This document shows positions 25,285 through 34,306 of a stretch of DNA of 64,000 nucleotides, piece after piece (within the stretch, counting starts at the first letter, position 1; the number at the start of each line of letters is the position of its first letter). The position numbers and the translations under genes are program-made. The notes under the pieces were generated by a model. The model made no database searches, was not told the origin of the DNA, and worked only from the letters and a program-made list of their open reading frames with translations. Origin of the DNA: Nitrospirota bacterium (GTDB lineage: Bacteria > Nitrospirota > Nitrospiria > SBBL01 > JAADHI01); NCBI GenBank assembly GCA_029261135.1, contig JAJDBX010000026.1, positions 1 through 64,000 of the forward strand, written 5' to 3'.

Positions 25285-25758
25285 TTAATGGTGTTCGCTG
25301 CCGTTAAACATGTAGCGATCAATCTTCCACACTCCCTCAATTTTGCGGAGGATAAAAAGCTCATTATCATTCGCCGGAAGTAAGGTATTTGTTTCAAGTA
25401 GAGTCAGTGTCCCATCCGCCTTGCTCTCAATAATGGCAACATCTCCATGAATAGAAACATGATGGTAGACATGTTTTGTGTCAAGTTTGATTTTCCCGAA
25501 GAGGCTTCGATATGTGTTTCTTATTTCATCAATGCCTCTTACTGCGGGCGCATTATTCGGGAGAAAAACACTGTCTTGATGGTATAAGACCAGTATTTTT
25601 TCTGCATTACTTTCATTCAGAGCTTTAAAGTAGGTCTTGACCACCTTTTTTGCTTCTTGCTCATCTTTTGAATTTTCAGAAAAAGCAGAACTGAAAGAAA
25701 TCAGAGATAAAAAAAGGATCAGAATTGTTACAGGCAATCGTTTTAATAAATGTCTCAT
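25285..25758 (-). CDS. Exported SnoaL/DUF4440-like (NTF2-fold) protein
   Basis: 157 residues with a signal peptide (hydrophobic core about 9-25, FSSAFSE cleavage region). The mature part has the SnoaL/ketosteroid-isomerase-like pattern: VVKTYFKALNESNAEKILVLY, then HQDSVFLPN, RGIDEIRNTYRSLFG, and the closing strand GVWKIDRYMFN. Such proteins have an NTF2-like cone and bind small molecules or do simple isomerase reactions. No catalytic assignment is possible. It is convergent with pyrF and lies next to the NmrA gene, which is on the same strand. Confidence 0.8.
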   Translation of the reverse strand: MRHLLKRLPVTILILFLSLISFSSAFSENSKDEQEAKKVVKTYFKALNESNAEKILVLYHQDSVFLPNNAPAVRGIDEIRNTYRSLFGKIKLDTKHVYHHVSIHGDVAIIESKADGTLTLLETNTLLPANDNELFILRKIEGVWKIDRYMFNGSEHH

Positions 25759-25886
25759 GGATTTTTGCCCTCAATTCAATAGACACGAAAGGGGATTCAA
25801 GGAAAACCCTAAGTTGAACACCTTTGGTCATCATTGCGATCAGTCTGCGAGACCGTTCTTCAAAAAAAAACGGCCTCGACATCTCA

Positions 25887-26741
25887 TTATGCCGGTTTTG
25901 CCCAAGAAGCCTCGGAGATGGTTTCTTTGAATGTTGTCAAAGTAATGCCCCATCGCTCTTGAAGTGCTGGAATATTCACGTCGTAGCCGACTTCGTTAAA
26001 CCATCGGAACATGAGCGCAAAATCAGAACCCACGGCAGCCTCCGCCTGATCGTCAGGGAGTTGTTGAAATTGTACGGAGCGTCCCATCGTGTGCGAAAGA
26101 TGGTTTGCCACCTCCGGCATGCTCAAGGCATCTCCAGCCAAATCGATGGCTTGGCCAATAAACTCGGCAGGACGGAGAAAAGCCGCAGAGGAAAACTCAC
26201 CAATGTCCTGTACCGCGATCATCTGAAGTTTTGTGTCTGGCCGAAGCGGAGCCATTATGATTCCTTCGGGAGAGGGTTGCCAAAAGGTGCCAAAATTCTC
26301 CATAAACGCCGTCGGTCGAAGAATTGTGGCTGGCAGACCGATTTTCTTAATATGCGCTTCAATTTGCCACTTCGTTTCAAAGTGCGGGATGGAGGTCTTC
26401 CTGTGTGCACTTCCTACGGAGCTGAAAACGAGGTGTTCGACTCCGGCGGCTTTAGCCGCATCAACCATTGTGATCCCTTGTTGAACTTCGGCATCCATTC
26501 CCTCCTCGAAGAAGGTGGTCACAAGAAAGACCTTCTTGATCCCCTTGAGTGCAGCATCAAGTGATGCTCGGTCACTTAGGTTTCCTGCAATCACTTCTGC
26601 ACCCAACTGTTTTAAATCCTCAGCCTTGGAGGGCTTGCGTGTCAATATGCGCACCGATTGTCCCTGGCGCAGGAGACTCCTCGCGACGGCGCCCCCCTGT
26701 TGTCCGGTGGCCCCTGTAACTAAAATGCCTTCAGTATTCAT
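25887..26741 (-). CDS. NmrA-family NAD(P)-binding protein
   Basis: 284 residues of the atypical SDR/NmrA type. Dinucleotide-binding motif GATGQQGGAVARSLL (about 9-23), VRILTRKPSKAEDL, GNLSDRASLDAALKG, and HLVFSSVGSAHRKT with ILRPTAFMENFG. The catalytic YxxxK of classical SDRs is not in the usual place. Relatives are redox sensors or NAD(P)H:quinone-type reductases. The gene diverges from an HxlR-type regulator 317 bases away, a common pairing in which the regulator controls the reductase. Confidence 0.9.
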   Translation of the reverse strand: MNTEGILVTGATGQQGGAVARSLLRQGQSVRILTRKPSKAEDLKQLGAEVIAGNLSDRASLDAALKGIKKVFLVTTFFEEGMDAEVQQGITMVDAAKAAGVEHLVFSSVGSAHRKTSIPHFETKWQIEAHIKKIGLPATILRPTAFMENFGTFWQPSPEGIIMAPLRPDTKLQMIAVQDIGEFSSAAFLRPAEFIGQAIDLAGDALSMPEVANHLSHTMGRSVQFQQLPDDQAEAAVGSDFALMFRWFNEVGYDVNIPALQERWGITLTTFKETISEASWAKPA

Positions 26742-26872
26742 GATGGTATTCTCCTAATTGTTTGTGTCGCCGTAAATTTGCTCATCGAAAAATGAATTGA
26801 ATGTGCCATTTGCACTACTTCTTAATAGGCGCTAAAATACAAATATAAACTTAGATCTATTTTTATATTTAG

Positions 26873-26885
26873 TTACTTTAAGTAA
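26873..26885. promoter_or_regulatory. Palindrome in the NmrA/HxlR intergenic region (candidate operator)
   Basis: A 13-base perfect palindrome TTACTT-T-AAGTAA lies in the 317-base space between the divergent NmrA and HxlR genes. HxlR proteins bind short AT-rich inverted repeats as dimers, so it is a reasonable site. Apart from this and the hxlR promoter, nothing else was seen in 26742-27058. Confidence 0.4.
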
Positions 26886-26983
26886 GTGCTATTTCAGAAT
26901 AGGGGGGAATGGCGCTGCTGTCAAGACGGCACATTTATGTGGTTAAGGAACAGGCATGTACCTGACTCACTCACTATTTTGGA

Positions 26984-27013
26984 TTGACAGTATAGATATC
27001 AATGTTTTTATAA
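26984..27013 (+). promoter_or_regulatory. Promoter of the HxlR regulator gene
   Basis: TTGACA at 26984-26989 and TTATAA at 27008-27013 have an 18-bp spacer. An AAGGAGG ribosome binding site at 27043-27049 follows, 9 bases before the TTG start of the regulator. Confidence 0.5.
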
Positions 27014-27058
27014 ATGTCTTTTAGTTAGTGTCCTCTAGAAGGAAGGAGGCAATTTAAA

Positions 27059-27442
27059 TTGAATCATACGAAGTGTTTTGAAAAGCAGATTGAGGGCTGT
27101 CCTGTACGAGAGGTGCTTGACCGACTGGGCGACAAATGGAGTGTCTTGATCATTCTTACATTGAAAGGAGGCACCCTGCGCTTTTCTAAGTTAAAAAAGG
27201 CGATTCCAGATATTTCTCAACGCATGTTGACCTTCACATTACGTCACTTAGAACGCGATGGACTTGTGAACAGAAAGATGTATCTGAGGGTTCCGCCAAA
27301 GGTAGAGTATTCACTCACAAATTTAGGAAAGAGTTTCTCAGTTACAGCCAATTTACTTGTGGAATGGGCACACAAAAATAGACCCCGTATTGATGTTTCT
27401 CGATTAGACTATGACCAACGGAACATCCAAGCCATAAAATGA
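27059..27442 (+). CDS. HxlR-family transcriptional regulator
   Basis: 127 residues. The TTG start is decided by the AAGGAGG site 9 bases upstream. The family core is complete: CPVREVLDRLGDKWSVLIIL (Cys14 first), winged-helix LRFSKLKKAIPDISQRMLTF, and TLRHLERDGLVNRKMYLRV with PPKVEYSLTNLG. HxlR proteins are dimeric winged-helix regulators; the conserved Cys senses electrophiles or redox change in QorR/YodB-like members. It is divergent from the NmrA-like gene, its probable target. Confidence 0.95.
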   Translation: MNHTKCFEKQIEGCPVREVLDRLGDKWSVLIILTLKGGTLRFSKLKKAIPDISQRMLTFTLRHLERDGLVNRKMYLRVPPKVEYSLTNLGKSFSVTANLLVEWAHKNRPRIDVSRLDYDQRNIQAIK

Positions 27443-27527
27443 CAGTTGTGCCTGAGCTGGGAATAAATTTCAGAGGCATCGAATGCTCTGGGTAAAATGG
27501 TCAGTTTGGAAAGCTCACTTCAATGAC

Positions 27528-27557
27528 TTGCCTTTTTATACAATGCCTCCCTATACT
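27528..27557 (+). promoter_or_regulatory. Probable promoter of ppa
   Basis: TTGCCT at 27528-27533, 18-bp spacer and TATACT at 27552-27557, about 70 bases before the ppa ATG. Confidence 0.45.
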
Positions 27558-27629
27558 CTTCGGTTTTATTATAAAGACTTTTTTAATCACATACGCTGAA
27601 CATTCAGCAACACTTTAATGAGGTAATTC

Positions 27630-28238
27630 ATGAGCGACACACATTCTCAATCACGTCCACACCCTTGGCATGGCCTTGAAATCGGGCCAGACGCGCCACA
27701 AAAAGTCCGTGCTTATATCGAGATGACGCCCAATGACGAAGTAAAATACGAAATCGATAAAAAAACCGGCTATCTCAGCCTGGATCGCCCCCTGAGGGCA
27801 TCATCACAGCTCCCATCTCTTTATGGCTTTATTCCCCAAACCTATTGCGCAAATCGGGTCGCTGCATTGATGGATAAAGCTGAAATCGGCGACGGAGATC
27901 CACTCGACATCTGTGTTTTCAGTGAACGTCCCATCACCCGATCAGAAATCATTGTCAATGTATGTGTGATTGGTGGTGTCCCGATGCTTGACGACGGAGA
28001 GGCGGATGATAAAATTATCGCCATTGTGGAACAGGACAGCATCTGGGGGAAGATTACAGATATTTCAGAATTTTCAGAAATACTCGTTGAACGCGTGAAA
28101 CACTATTTCCTCACCTACAAATTGATCCCCGGAAAAGAAAATCGCGTTGAAATCGGAGAGGCCTACGGAAGAGAACATGCCGAAGCCGTCATCCAAGCAT
28201 CGATCGCGGACTATCAGGAAAAATTTGGAAAAAGTTAA
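27630..28238 (+). CDS. ppa: Family I inorganic pyrophosphatase
   Basis: 202 residues, within the range for soluble family I enzymes. The metal and substrate site [10 protein letters not shown] (about 87-96) matches the D-(SG)-D-P-x-D signature. Other expected residues are in [19 protein letters not shown] and [10 protein letters not shown]. It hydrolyses pyrophosphate and so drives biosynthetic reactions. AGGT lies about 6 bases before the ATG. The DedA gene starts 9 bases after its stop, suggesting a two-gene operon. Confidence 0.96.
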   Translation: MSDTHSQSRPHPWHGLEIGPDAPQKVRAYIEMTPNDEVKYEIDKKTGYLSLDRPLRASSQLPSLYGFIPQTYCANRVAALMDKAEIGDGDPLDICVFSERPITRSEIIVNVCVIGGVPMLDDGEADDKIIAIVEQDSIWGKITDISEFSEILVERVKHYFLTYKLIPGKENRVEIGEAYGREHAEAVIQASIADYQEKFGKS

Positions 28239-28247
28239 AAAGGAAAC

Positions 28248-28919
28248 ATGAGCCATTTTTTAATCGAATATATTGAATGGGGTGTTCAGTATGCCAGAAT
28301 TTGGGGCTTTCTATTCGTCCTCATTTTTATGACAATAGAAAGCTCCTTTATTCCCTTTCCGAGTGAAATCGTGATGATTCCAGCGGGCTTCCTGGCCTAC
28401 AGAAGTGAGCTGCTGTTTGCCTCCCCGATCACCGATTTACTCATCGTTATCCTCTGTGGCATCGCAGGTTCCCTTTTAGGGGCCTATATCAACTACTTTT
28501 TGTTTCTAAAATTAGGACGTCCTTTTTTATTCCGTTACGGAAAATATTTTTTCCTCTCTCCCCCCACTATCGAAAGAGCAGAAGAAATTTTCAAACGACA
28601 CGGTGAGATTGCGACATTTGTCTGCCGTCTCCTCCCGGGTATCCGCCAATTGATTTCAATCCCCGCAGGACTGGCCCGGATGCACCTCTTCCGTTTTACG
28701 CTTTTTACCGCACTGGGCGCGGGTATTTGGACTATCCTGCTTTCGCTCACCGGGTATTATTTTGCATCGCTTGCGGAAAGTATGACCTATGCCGATCTTG
28801 TCATTAATGGCGGGAAAAGTATCAAAGAACATTTCCCCTCACTCCTGGTCGGACTCTCACTCATCATCGTAATTTATGTTTTTCTTCATCGGAAAATAAT
28901 GTCCTCTGAAAATGCATAA
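28248..28919 (+). CDS. DedA-family membrane protein
   Basis: 223 residues. Signature elements: SSFIPFPSEIVMIPAGFLA near the N-terminus, the GSLLGAYINYFLFLKLGR segment, FKRHGEIATFVCRLLPGIRQ, and ISIPAGLARMHLFRF (the PxGxxxM block). These conserved acidic and Arg residues define the DedA/VTT fold. About five membrane segments are visible. Members move or scramble undecaprenyl or other phospholipids and support membrane potential and division. It is co-transcribed with ppa. Confidence 0.93.
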   Translation: MSHFLIEYIEWGVQYARIWGFLFVLIFMTIESSFIPFPSEIVMIPAGFLAYRSELLFASPITDLLIVILCGIAGSLLGAYINYFLFLKLGRPFLFRYGKYFFLSPPTIERAEEIFKRHGEIATFVCRLLPGIRQLISIPAGLARMHLFRFTLFTALGAGIWTILLSLTGYYFASLAESMTYADLVINGGKSIKEHFPSLLVGLSLIIVIYVFLHRKIMSSENA

Positions 28920-29024
28920 CACCGCTTTTTCACAAAGGGCTCCAAAGAAGCATCTTGTCAAAATTGAACGAATTTTGTAGACTTATCCGTTGTACTGTTT
29001 AAATGTGCTGTTTAAAATTTTAGG

Positions 29025-29999
29025 ATGAATATGAGCAATCAAGAAGCCATTCAAAGACTGCATCAACATGTCAGTAAAAAAATTATCGGACAGCATCACT
29101 TGGTCAATCGCCTTTTGATTGCACTTTTAGCCGACGGGCATTTATTGGTCGAGGGGGCCCCCGGTTTGGCAAAAACCCGTGCCATCAAAGTATTGGGCGA
29201 AGGAATCAAAGGAGATTTTCATCGCGTCCAATTTACGCCGGATTTACTCCCGGCTGATTTGACGGGAACAGAAGTTTTCCGTCCGCAAGATGGTTCATTT
29301 AAGTTTCAGAAAGGGCCCCTCTTTCATAACTTGGTTTTGGCCGATGAAATCAACCGGGCACCCGCCAAGGTGCAATCCGCATTACTTGAAGCCATGGCAG
29401 AACGTCAGATTACAGTTGGCTCTGTCACCTATCCTTTGCCCGAGCTCTTTTTAGTCATGGCCACACAAAATCCCATTGAGCAGGAAGGCACTTACCCCTT
29501 GCCGGAAGCACAGTTGGATCGTTTTTTGATGCATGTCCGTATCGATTATCCCAACGCTGAATCCGAAAAAGAAATCCTGCATTTGGCCCGTCGGGAAGCG
29601 CGGCAAGCCTCAGACAACACCGGGGAGGATGAATCCCCGCTTGCTCAGGATGCGATCTTCTCTGCACGGGAAGAAGTGCTCGATTTGTATATGGATAAAA
29701 ACATTGAAGACTATTTACTTCAAATCGTTCTGGCCACACGAAAGCCTGAGGGCTATGACCCATCATTGGCAAAATGGGTGCAATATGGCGCAAGCCCACG
29801 CGCGAGTATCGCCTTGGATCGTTGTGCACGGGCGCACGCCTGGCTCGACGGGCGAGACTTTGTTGCGCCAGAAGATGTGCAAACGATGGCTTTTGATGTG
29901 CTGCGCCACCGCGTTTTACTCAGCTACGAGGCCGAAGCAGATGGGATCACACCGGATCGATTTATAGAGGAACTCATTGCCCGCATCGCCGTACCCTAA
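29025..29999 (+). CDS. moxR: MoxR-family AAA+ ATPase
   Basis: 324 residues. Walker A GAPGLAKTRAI (about 44-54), Walker B VLADEINRAPAKVQSALLEAM, the sensor region VMATQNPIEQEGTYPLPEAQ, and the C-terminal AAA lid with SPRASIALDRCARAHAW. MoxR proteins act as chaperones that load or activate VWA-domain proteins. It leads the operon moxR-DUF58-DUF4381-batA-batB/C-batD; the next gene begins 2 bases after its stop. A weak promoter TTGTAG-17-TTTAAA (28975-29003) lies upstream. The frame starts at 29025 and an ATG at 29031 is also possible. Confidence 0.95.
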   Translation: MNMSNQEAIQRLHQHVSKKIIGQHHLVNRLLIALLADGHLLVEGAPGLAKTRAIKVLGEGIKGDFHRVQFTPDLLPADLTGTEVFRPQDGSFKFQKGPLFHNLVLADEINRAPAKVQSALLEAMAERQITVGSVTYPLPELFLVMATQNPIEQEGTYPLPEAQLDRFLMHVRIDYPNAESEKEILHLARREARQASDNTGEDESPLAQDAIFSAREEVLDLYMDKNIEDYLLQIVLATRKPEGYDPSLAKWVQYGASPRASIALDRCARAHAWLDGRDFVAPEDVQTMAFDVLRHRVLLSYEAEADGITPDRFIEELIARIAVP

Positions 30000-30001
30000 C
30001 C

Positions 30002-31000
30002 ATGTCACTCCGATTGAAACCATTCAAAAATAAGCCTAGCTCTCACAAACCGCCGCAGCATTCTAAGGTCAAAAGACTAGAGAGTCCCGTTCGTGTGAGT
30101 AAACAAGGACTCATTGCACTCAATCGCGAAGCCGAAAGCCTTTCTTTAAAAACAGTCAAGATTCGTTCCATCCAGGGCGGGCATTACCTCTCCCCTTTTA
30201 AAGGACGTGGCATGGAATTCGACGAAGTCCGACCCTATCAAGCCGGGGATGATATGCGTACACTCGATTGGCGCGTGATGGCACGCACGGGAAAACCCCA
30301 CACCAAACTTTTTCGGGAAGAGCGCGAACGTTCGGTTTTATTTTGGGTGGATTATCGCGCACCCATGTTTTTTGCAACGCGTGGGATCTTTAAATCTGTC
30401 ATGGCAGCACGTGCAGCGTCCCTGCTGGCCTGGAGCGCGGTTCACCACGGCGATCGTCTCGGAGGTCTGATTTTTTCTGAGCAACACCATCAAGAGATGC
30501 GTCCCCAACGCGGGAAAAAAGGCGTGCTTCATTTCATTCAATCCCTCGTCGAACATCCCGCATGGGGAAATACGGATACAGAAAACAAAGCAGACACCGC
30601 AATACAAGCCTTGATGCGACTGCGTCGCGTTGCACATCCCGGCAGCCTGATCTTTTTAATCAGTGATTTTCGGGCAATGGGAGATCAAGCTGAGCGCCAC
30701 CTTGGGCAACTGACCCGGCATAACGATGTCGTCATGTTATTCATTCATGACCTACTAGAACAAAACCTACCGCCAGCAGGATTGTATCGCGTCAGCGATG
30801 GGACAAAAGATCTTTCTTTGGATACCACAAGCAAGTCGCTACGAAAGACCTATCATGAAAAATTTGAACAGCGCAAAACATCGCTGCAAAACCTGTGTCG
30901 TCGTTACGGGATCTACTATTTGCCCTGCACCACCTCAGATGACTTGCTGAGCACATTACAACGCGGCCTGGGACTCAGCCTTCGACAAGGATCGGCATAA
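30002..31000 (+). CDS. DUF58 protein of the MoxR/Bat operon
   Basis: 332 residues. Conserved core GRGMEFDEVRPYQAGDDMRT followed by LDWRVMARTGKPHTKLFREE, the hallmark of DUF58. The C-terminal half has a degenerate von Willebrand A-like fold (FWVDYR, LIFLISDF). It lacks the N-terminal membrane helices found in many DUF58 proteins and begins with a basic stretch. It works with MoxR in a complex of unknown chemistry. Its stop overlaps the next start by one base. Confidence 0.93.
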   Translation: MSLRLKPFKNKPSSHKPPQHSKVKRLESPVRVSKQGLIALNREAESLSLKTVKIRSIQGGHYLSPFKGRGMEFDEVRPYQAGDDMRTLDWRVMARTGKPHTKLFREERERSVLFWVDYRAPMFFATRGIFKSVMAARAASLLAWSAVHHGDRLGGLIFSEQHHQEMRPQRGKKGVLHFIQSLVEHPAWGNTDTENKADTAIQALMRLRRVAHPGSLIFLISDFRAMGDQAERHLGQLTRHNDVVMLFIHDLLEQNLPPAGLYRVSDGTKDLSLDTTSKSLRKTYHEKFEQRKTSLQNLCRRYGIYYLPCTTSDDLLSTLQRGLGLSLRQGSA

Positions 31001-31500
31001 TGGAAGAAACAGAAGCGCTCCCCTTACGCGATATCCATCTTCCCGATCCCATTTCATGGTGGCCCCCCGCCCCCGGTTGGTGGGCCCTGATCGGCCTCTT
31101 TGTTTTATTGATGGTTTCTGTTCGCATTTATTTCATGATTAAACAACGGCGACAGGTACGTGTGGCTGCCTTGAATGCCTTGCATCAAATTTCTGCTGAT
31201 TTTGAATCAAAACGGAATGCGCAGCAATTGGTCAAAGATCTCTCCATTCTGCTGCGACGTATCTGTTTGAGTTATTTTCCACGGGCTGATGTCGCCGGTT
31301 TGACCGGAGAAAAATGGCTCACTTTTCTGGATGGCTGTTTGGATTGGCAAAACATCTCGGATCGCTTCAGCCAAGGCTCAGGGCGCGCACTGATCACCGC
31401 GCCCTACCAAAAATCTTCAGAAGTGGATGGAGACAAGCTCTTGTCTTTATGCGGCGTGTGGATTAAAGCCTTGCCTCTTTTAAAGGTGGCGAAGTCATGA
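31000..31500 (+). CDS. DUF4381 membrane protein
   Basis: 166 residues. PLRDIHLPDPISWWPPAPGW (about 7-26) is the DUF4381 opening. A single hydrophobic segment follows (about 28-49), then a helical cytosolic domain with LSILLRRICLSYFPR and GLTGEKWLTFLDG. Always found between DUF58 and VWA genes in Bat operons. It overlaps its neighbours on both sides (1 and 4 bases), consistent with coupled translation of a complex. Confidence 0.92.
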   Translation: MEETEALPLRDIHLPDPISWWPPAPGWWALIGLFVLLMVSVRIYFMIKQRRQVRVAALNALHQISADFESKRNAQQLVKDLSILLRRICLSYFPRADVAGLTGEKWLTFLDGCLDWQNISDRFSQGSGRALITAPYQKSSEVDGDKLLSLCGVWIKALPLLKVAKS

Positions 31501-32495
31501 TTCAATTTGAGTGGCCCTGGATTTTTATCCTCATTCCGCTTCCCTGGCTCATGCGCATCTTTCTCCCGGCTGTCGCACCCAGAGAAGACGCCGCGCTCCG
31601 TGTGCCTTTTATGGAAGAGTTTGGCGAGGCCACAAGCGGCACCCGCCCAATTAAAATTGGCCGCGCCATCCTATGGATCGCACTCTTGGCTTGGATCTTA
31701 CTCGTCCTCGCCAGTACGCGTCCCCAATGGCTGGGCGACCCCATCGTCTTGCCCGTCAGTGGCCGAAACCTGATGTTGGCCGTCGATCTCTCCGGCAGCA
31801 TGGAAGTGGAAGATTTTGAACTCAATGGCAAAATGGTCAATCGCCTTCTCGCCACACAAGCCGTGGCAGGGGCCTTTATTGAGCGTCGCATCGGTGACCG
31901 CTTGGGCCTCATTCTCTTTGGCCGTCAGGCCTATCTGCAAACCCCGCTGACTTTTGATCGAGAAACCGTACAGACGCTTTTATACGAAGCGGTCATTGGA
32001 CTGGCCGGGCAAGAAACCGCCATCGGGGATGCCATCGGACTCGCGGTCAAAAGATTGAGAAAAAACGATGATGGACAGCGTGTATTAATTTTACTCACCG
32101 ATGGGGCCAATACCGCAGGCGAGGTCGAACCACTGAAAGCGGCAGACTTGGCCGCGGCAGAGAGTTTGAAAATTTACACAATCGGCATCGGGGCCGATGA
32201 AATGACGGTGCGGTCTTTATTCGGATCACGCAAAGTGAATCCCTCCCGTGACCTCGACGAAAAAACACTCACCGCAATTGCGGAAAAAACCGGCGGCCGC
32301 TACTTTCGCGCACGAGACACCACAGAGTTTTTACAAATCTATCAAGTGCTAGACGAACTCGAACCCATCGAACAGGAAAAACAATTGTTCCGTCCCAGCA
32401 GAGCGCTCTTTCCCTGGCCCTTGGGCGGGGCCTTCGTGATTGCAGGGATATTATTATTGAGCCGAAGTTTTACGCGACGCTCGAGAGATTCATGA
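31497..32495 (+). CDS. batA: BatA-type VWA-domain membrane protein
   Basis: 332 residues. Two hydrophobic segments near the N-terminus (about 7-25 and 54-73), then a von Willebrand A domain with a complete MIDAS: DLSGS at 97-101, the Thr in TPLTFDRETV and the Asp in LLTDGANTAGE. A C-terminal helix (about 303-322) closes it, so the VWA domain faces the periplasm. BatA homologues support aerotolerance and envelope integrity with BatB-E. It overlaps DUF4381 and the next VWA gene by 4 bases. Confidence 0.94.
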   Translation: MIQFEWPWIFILIPLPWLMRIFLPAVAPREDAALRVPFMEEFGEATSGTRPIKIGRAILWIALLAWILLVLASTRPQWLGDPIVLPVSGRNLMLAVDLSGSMEVEDFELNGKMVNRLLATQAVAGAFIERRIGDRLGLILFGRQAYLQTPLTFDRETVQTLLYEAVIGLAGQETAIGDAIGLAVKRLRKNDDGQRVLILLTDGANTAGEVEPLKAADLAAAESLKIYTIGIGADEMTVRSLFGSRKVNPSRDLDEKTLTAIAEKTGGRYFRARDTTEFLQIYQVLDELEPIEQEKQLFRPSRALFPWPLGGAFVIAGILLLSRSFTRRSRDS

Positions 32496-34306
32496 TGCGT
32501 GACTTTCATTTTATACGCCCCGAATGGTTCTGGCTACTGCCGCTCTTGGGATTCCTGCTTTGGCGCGATCATCGGCGTAAAGCCCTGAGCCGAAGCTGGC
32601 AAGCGGTCTGTGACCCCGAACTTTTATCGTACTTGCTCATTGGGAACGCAGATCACAAAAAAAGAGGACAGGGCGTGTACCCCTTGGCCTTCGGGGCCTT
32701 GCTTGCCCTCATGGCCTTGGCCGGCCCCGTTTGGGAAGAGTTGGAACAACCGGTTTTTCGAGAACAATCCGCCCTGGTCTTGGTGCTGGATCTCTCCCGT
32801 TCGATGGATGCAAGCGACATCAAACCCACACGTCTGACTCGAGCACGTCACAAACTGATCGACATCCTTAAAAATCGCGAAGAAGGACAAACCGCGCTCA
32901 TCGTTTACGCCGCAGAACCTTTTGTCGTCAGCCCGCTCACGCAAGATGCAGAAACCATTATCTCACAAGTCTCGGCTCTCAAAACAGGACTCATGCCACA
33001 TCAGGGAAGCCGTGCCGATACCGCGCTCATCAAAGCGCAAGCACTCTTAAAGCAGGCCGGCGCGCCACGGGGACGCATTCTCATCGTTACCGATGGGCTT
33101 GAAAATAAGAAAGAAGCCCTGGAAGAAACGATCGCCGAGCTCAGCCAAGAGGGACATCAAATTTCCATCCTCGGCGTGGGCACAAAAGAAGGCGCCCCGA
33201 TTAACTTGAGCGAGGGCGGACTTTTGAAAGATCGACAGGGGAAAATTGTCATCCCCAAATTAGATGAGATCACACTGAAAATGTTTGCGCTTCAAGGCGG
33301 TGGACGTTATCAAACACTCACCGTGGACGACAGCGATATTTCGACGCTGATCTCCGAAATATCATCGCGCCGATTAGAAGAGCAAACCGAAGACAGCGGT
33401 TTAAAAGCGGATCTTTGGCAGGAAGAAGGGCCTTGGTTGCTCTTGCCCTTGATGCTTTTGGCGGCACTCGCCTTTCGGCGCGGCGTGATTGCATCGGTCC
33501 TCTTAATGATTTTATTTTTAACTTCCCCCGCAGAAGCATTGGATTGGGATGGACTTTGGTCGCGTCAAGATCAGCGTGCCGCGGCTGTATTTTCAGAAGG
33601 GGAAAACGCCTCAGCGGCAGAACTGTTTGAAAATAAAGAATGGAAAGCCGCGGCCCAATACCGCGCGGGGAAATATCAGGAAAGTGTTCATTCACTTGAG
33701 GGGATTGAAACCCCCGATGCCCTCTACAATAAAGGGAATGCTTTGACGAAATTAGGCAATCTGCCCGAAGCGAAACAATCCTATCAAGCGGCCTTGAAGA
33801 TCAATCCCGAGCACGAAGACGCCCGGCATAATTTAGAACTCTTGCAAGAACAACAAGAAAAGCAGGAAAATCAAAACAAGCAGGAAAACGGTGATCCTTC
33901 GGAAGACGAAAATGGGGATCCCTCCGAAGAATCGGGCGATCATTCAGAGGAAGAAGGACAGCAGCAGGATCAAGCGGGAGAGCAGAAGCCCTCCGAGGAT
34001 CAGCAGGCCAATCAAGGGGATCAATCGGAGCAAGATGAAAACAAGCCGTCTCAGTCTGCTGAAAATCAATCGGGTGATGAAACAGAAGAGCAACAAGAGG
34101 CACAGAAAGAGGAGGCCTCAGAAAACGAAGACAAGCAAGACACTGCGCAGGCGGATACTGATTTGAGCGAACAAAGCGAAACCCGACAAGCCTATGAACA
34201 GTGGCTTCGGCGCATCCCGGATGATCCCGGCGGTTTGCTCCGCCGGAAATTTTTGTATCAAGCGAAACAGCAGCAAAGAGGCAATCAAGAGGAAGAGGCA
34301 TGGTAG
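32492..34306 (+). CDS. batB: BatB/BatC fusion: VWA domain plus TPR and acidic Gln/Glu-rich tail
   Basis: 604 residues in three parts. Two N-terminal helices (about 10-24, 60-80) precede a VWA domain with MIDAS residues DLSRS (100-104) and VTDGLENKKEA. Two hydrophobic segments follow (about 308-325 and 331-347). A TPR-like part holds ALYNKGNALTKLGNLPEAK and ALKINPEHEDARHNLELL (about 407-450). A low-complexity tail of about 110 residues very rich in E, Q, D, N and S follows, and then a short folded end (RQAYEQWLRRIPDDPGGLLR) typical of BatC. Thus batB and batC, separate in some genomes, are one gene here. It overlaps batD by 7 bases. Confidence 0.92.
   Translation: MMRDFHFIRPEWFWLLPLLGFLLWRDHRRKALSRSWQAVCDPELLSYLLIGNADHKKRGQGVYPLAFGALLALMALAGPVWEELEQPVFREQSALVLVLDLSRSMDASDIKPTRLTRARHKLIDILKNREEGQTALIVYAAEPFVVSPLTQDAETIISQVSALKTGLMPHQGSRADTALIKAQALLKQAGAPRGRILIVTDGLENKKEALEETIAELSQEGHQISILGVGTKEGAPINLSEGGLLKDRQGKIVIPKLDEITLKMFALQGGGRYQTLTVDDSDISTLISEISSRRLEEQTEDSGLKADLWQEEGPWLLLPLMLLAALAFRRGVIASVLLMILFLTSPAEALDWDGLWSRQDQRAAAVFSEGENASAAELFENKEWKAAAQYRAGKYQESVHSLEGIETPDALYNKGNALTKLGNLPEAKQSYQAALKINPEHEDARHNLELLQEQQEKQENQNKQENGDPSEDENGDPSEESGDHSEEEGQQQDQAGEQKPSEDQQANQGDQSEQDENKPSQSAENQSGDETEEQQEAQKEEASENEDKQDTAQADTDLSEQSETRQAYEQWLRRIPDDPGGLLRRKFLYQAKQQQRGNQEEEAW

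Noticed and set aside
25200-25285. Terminator after pyrF
   Set aside because: CGGGCTAGCCCG is palindromic but short and has no T run; not convincing.
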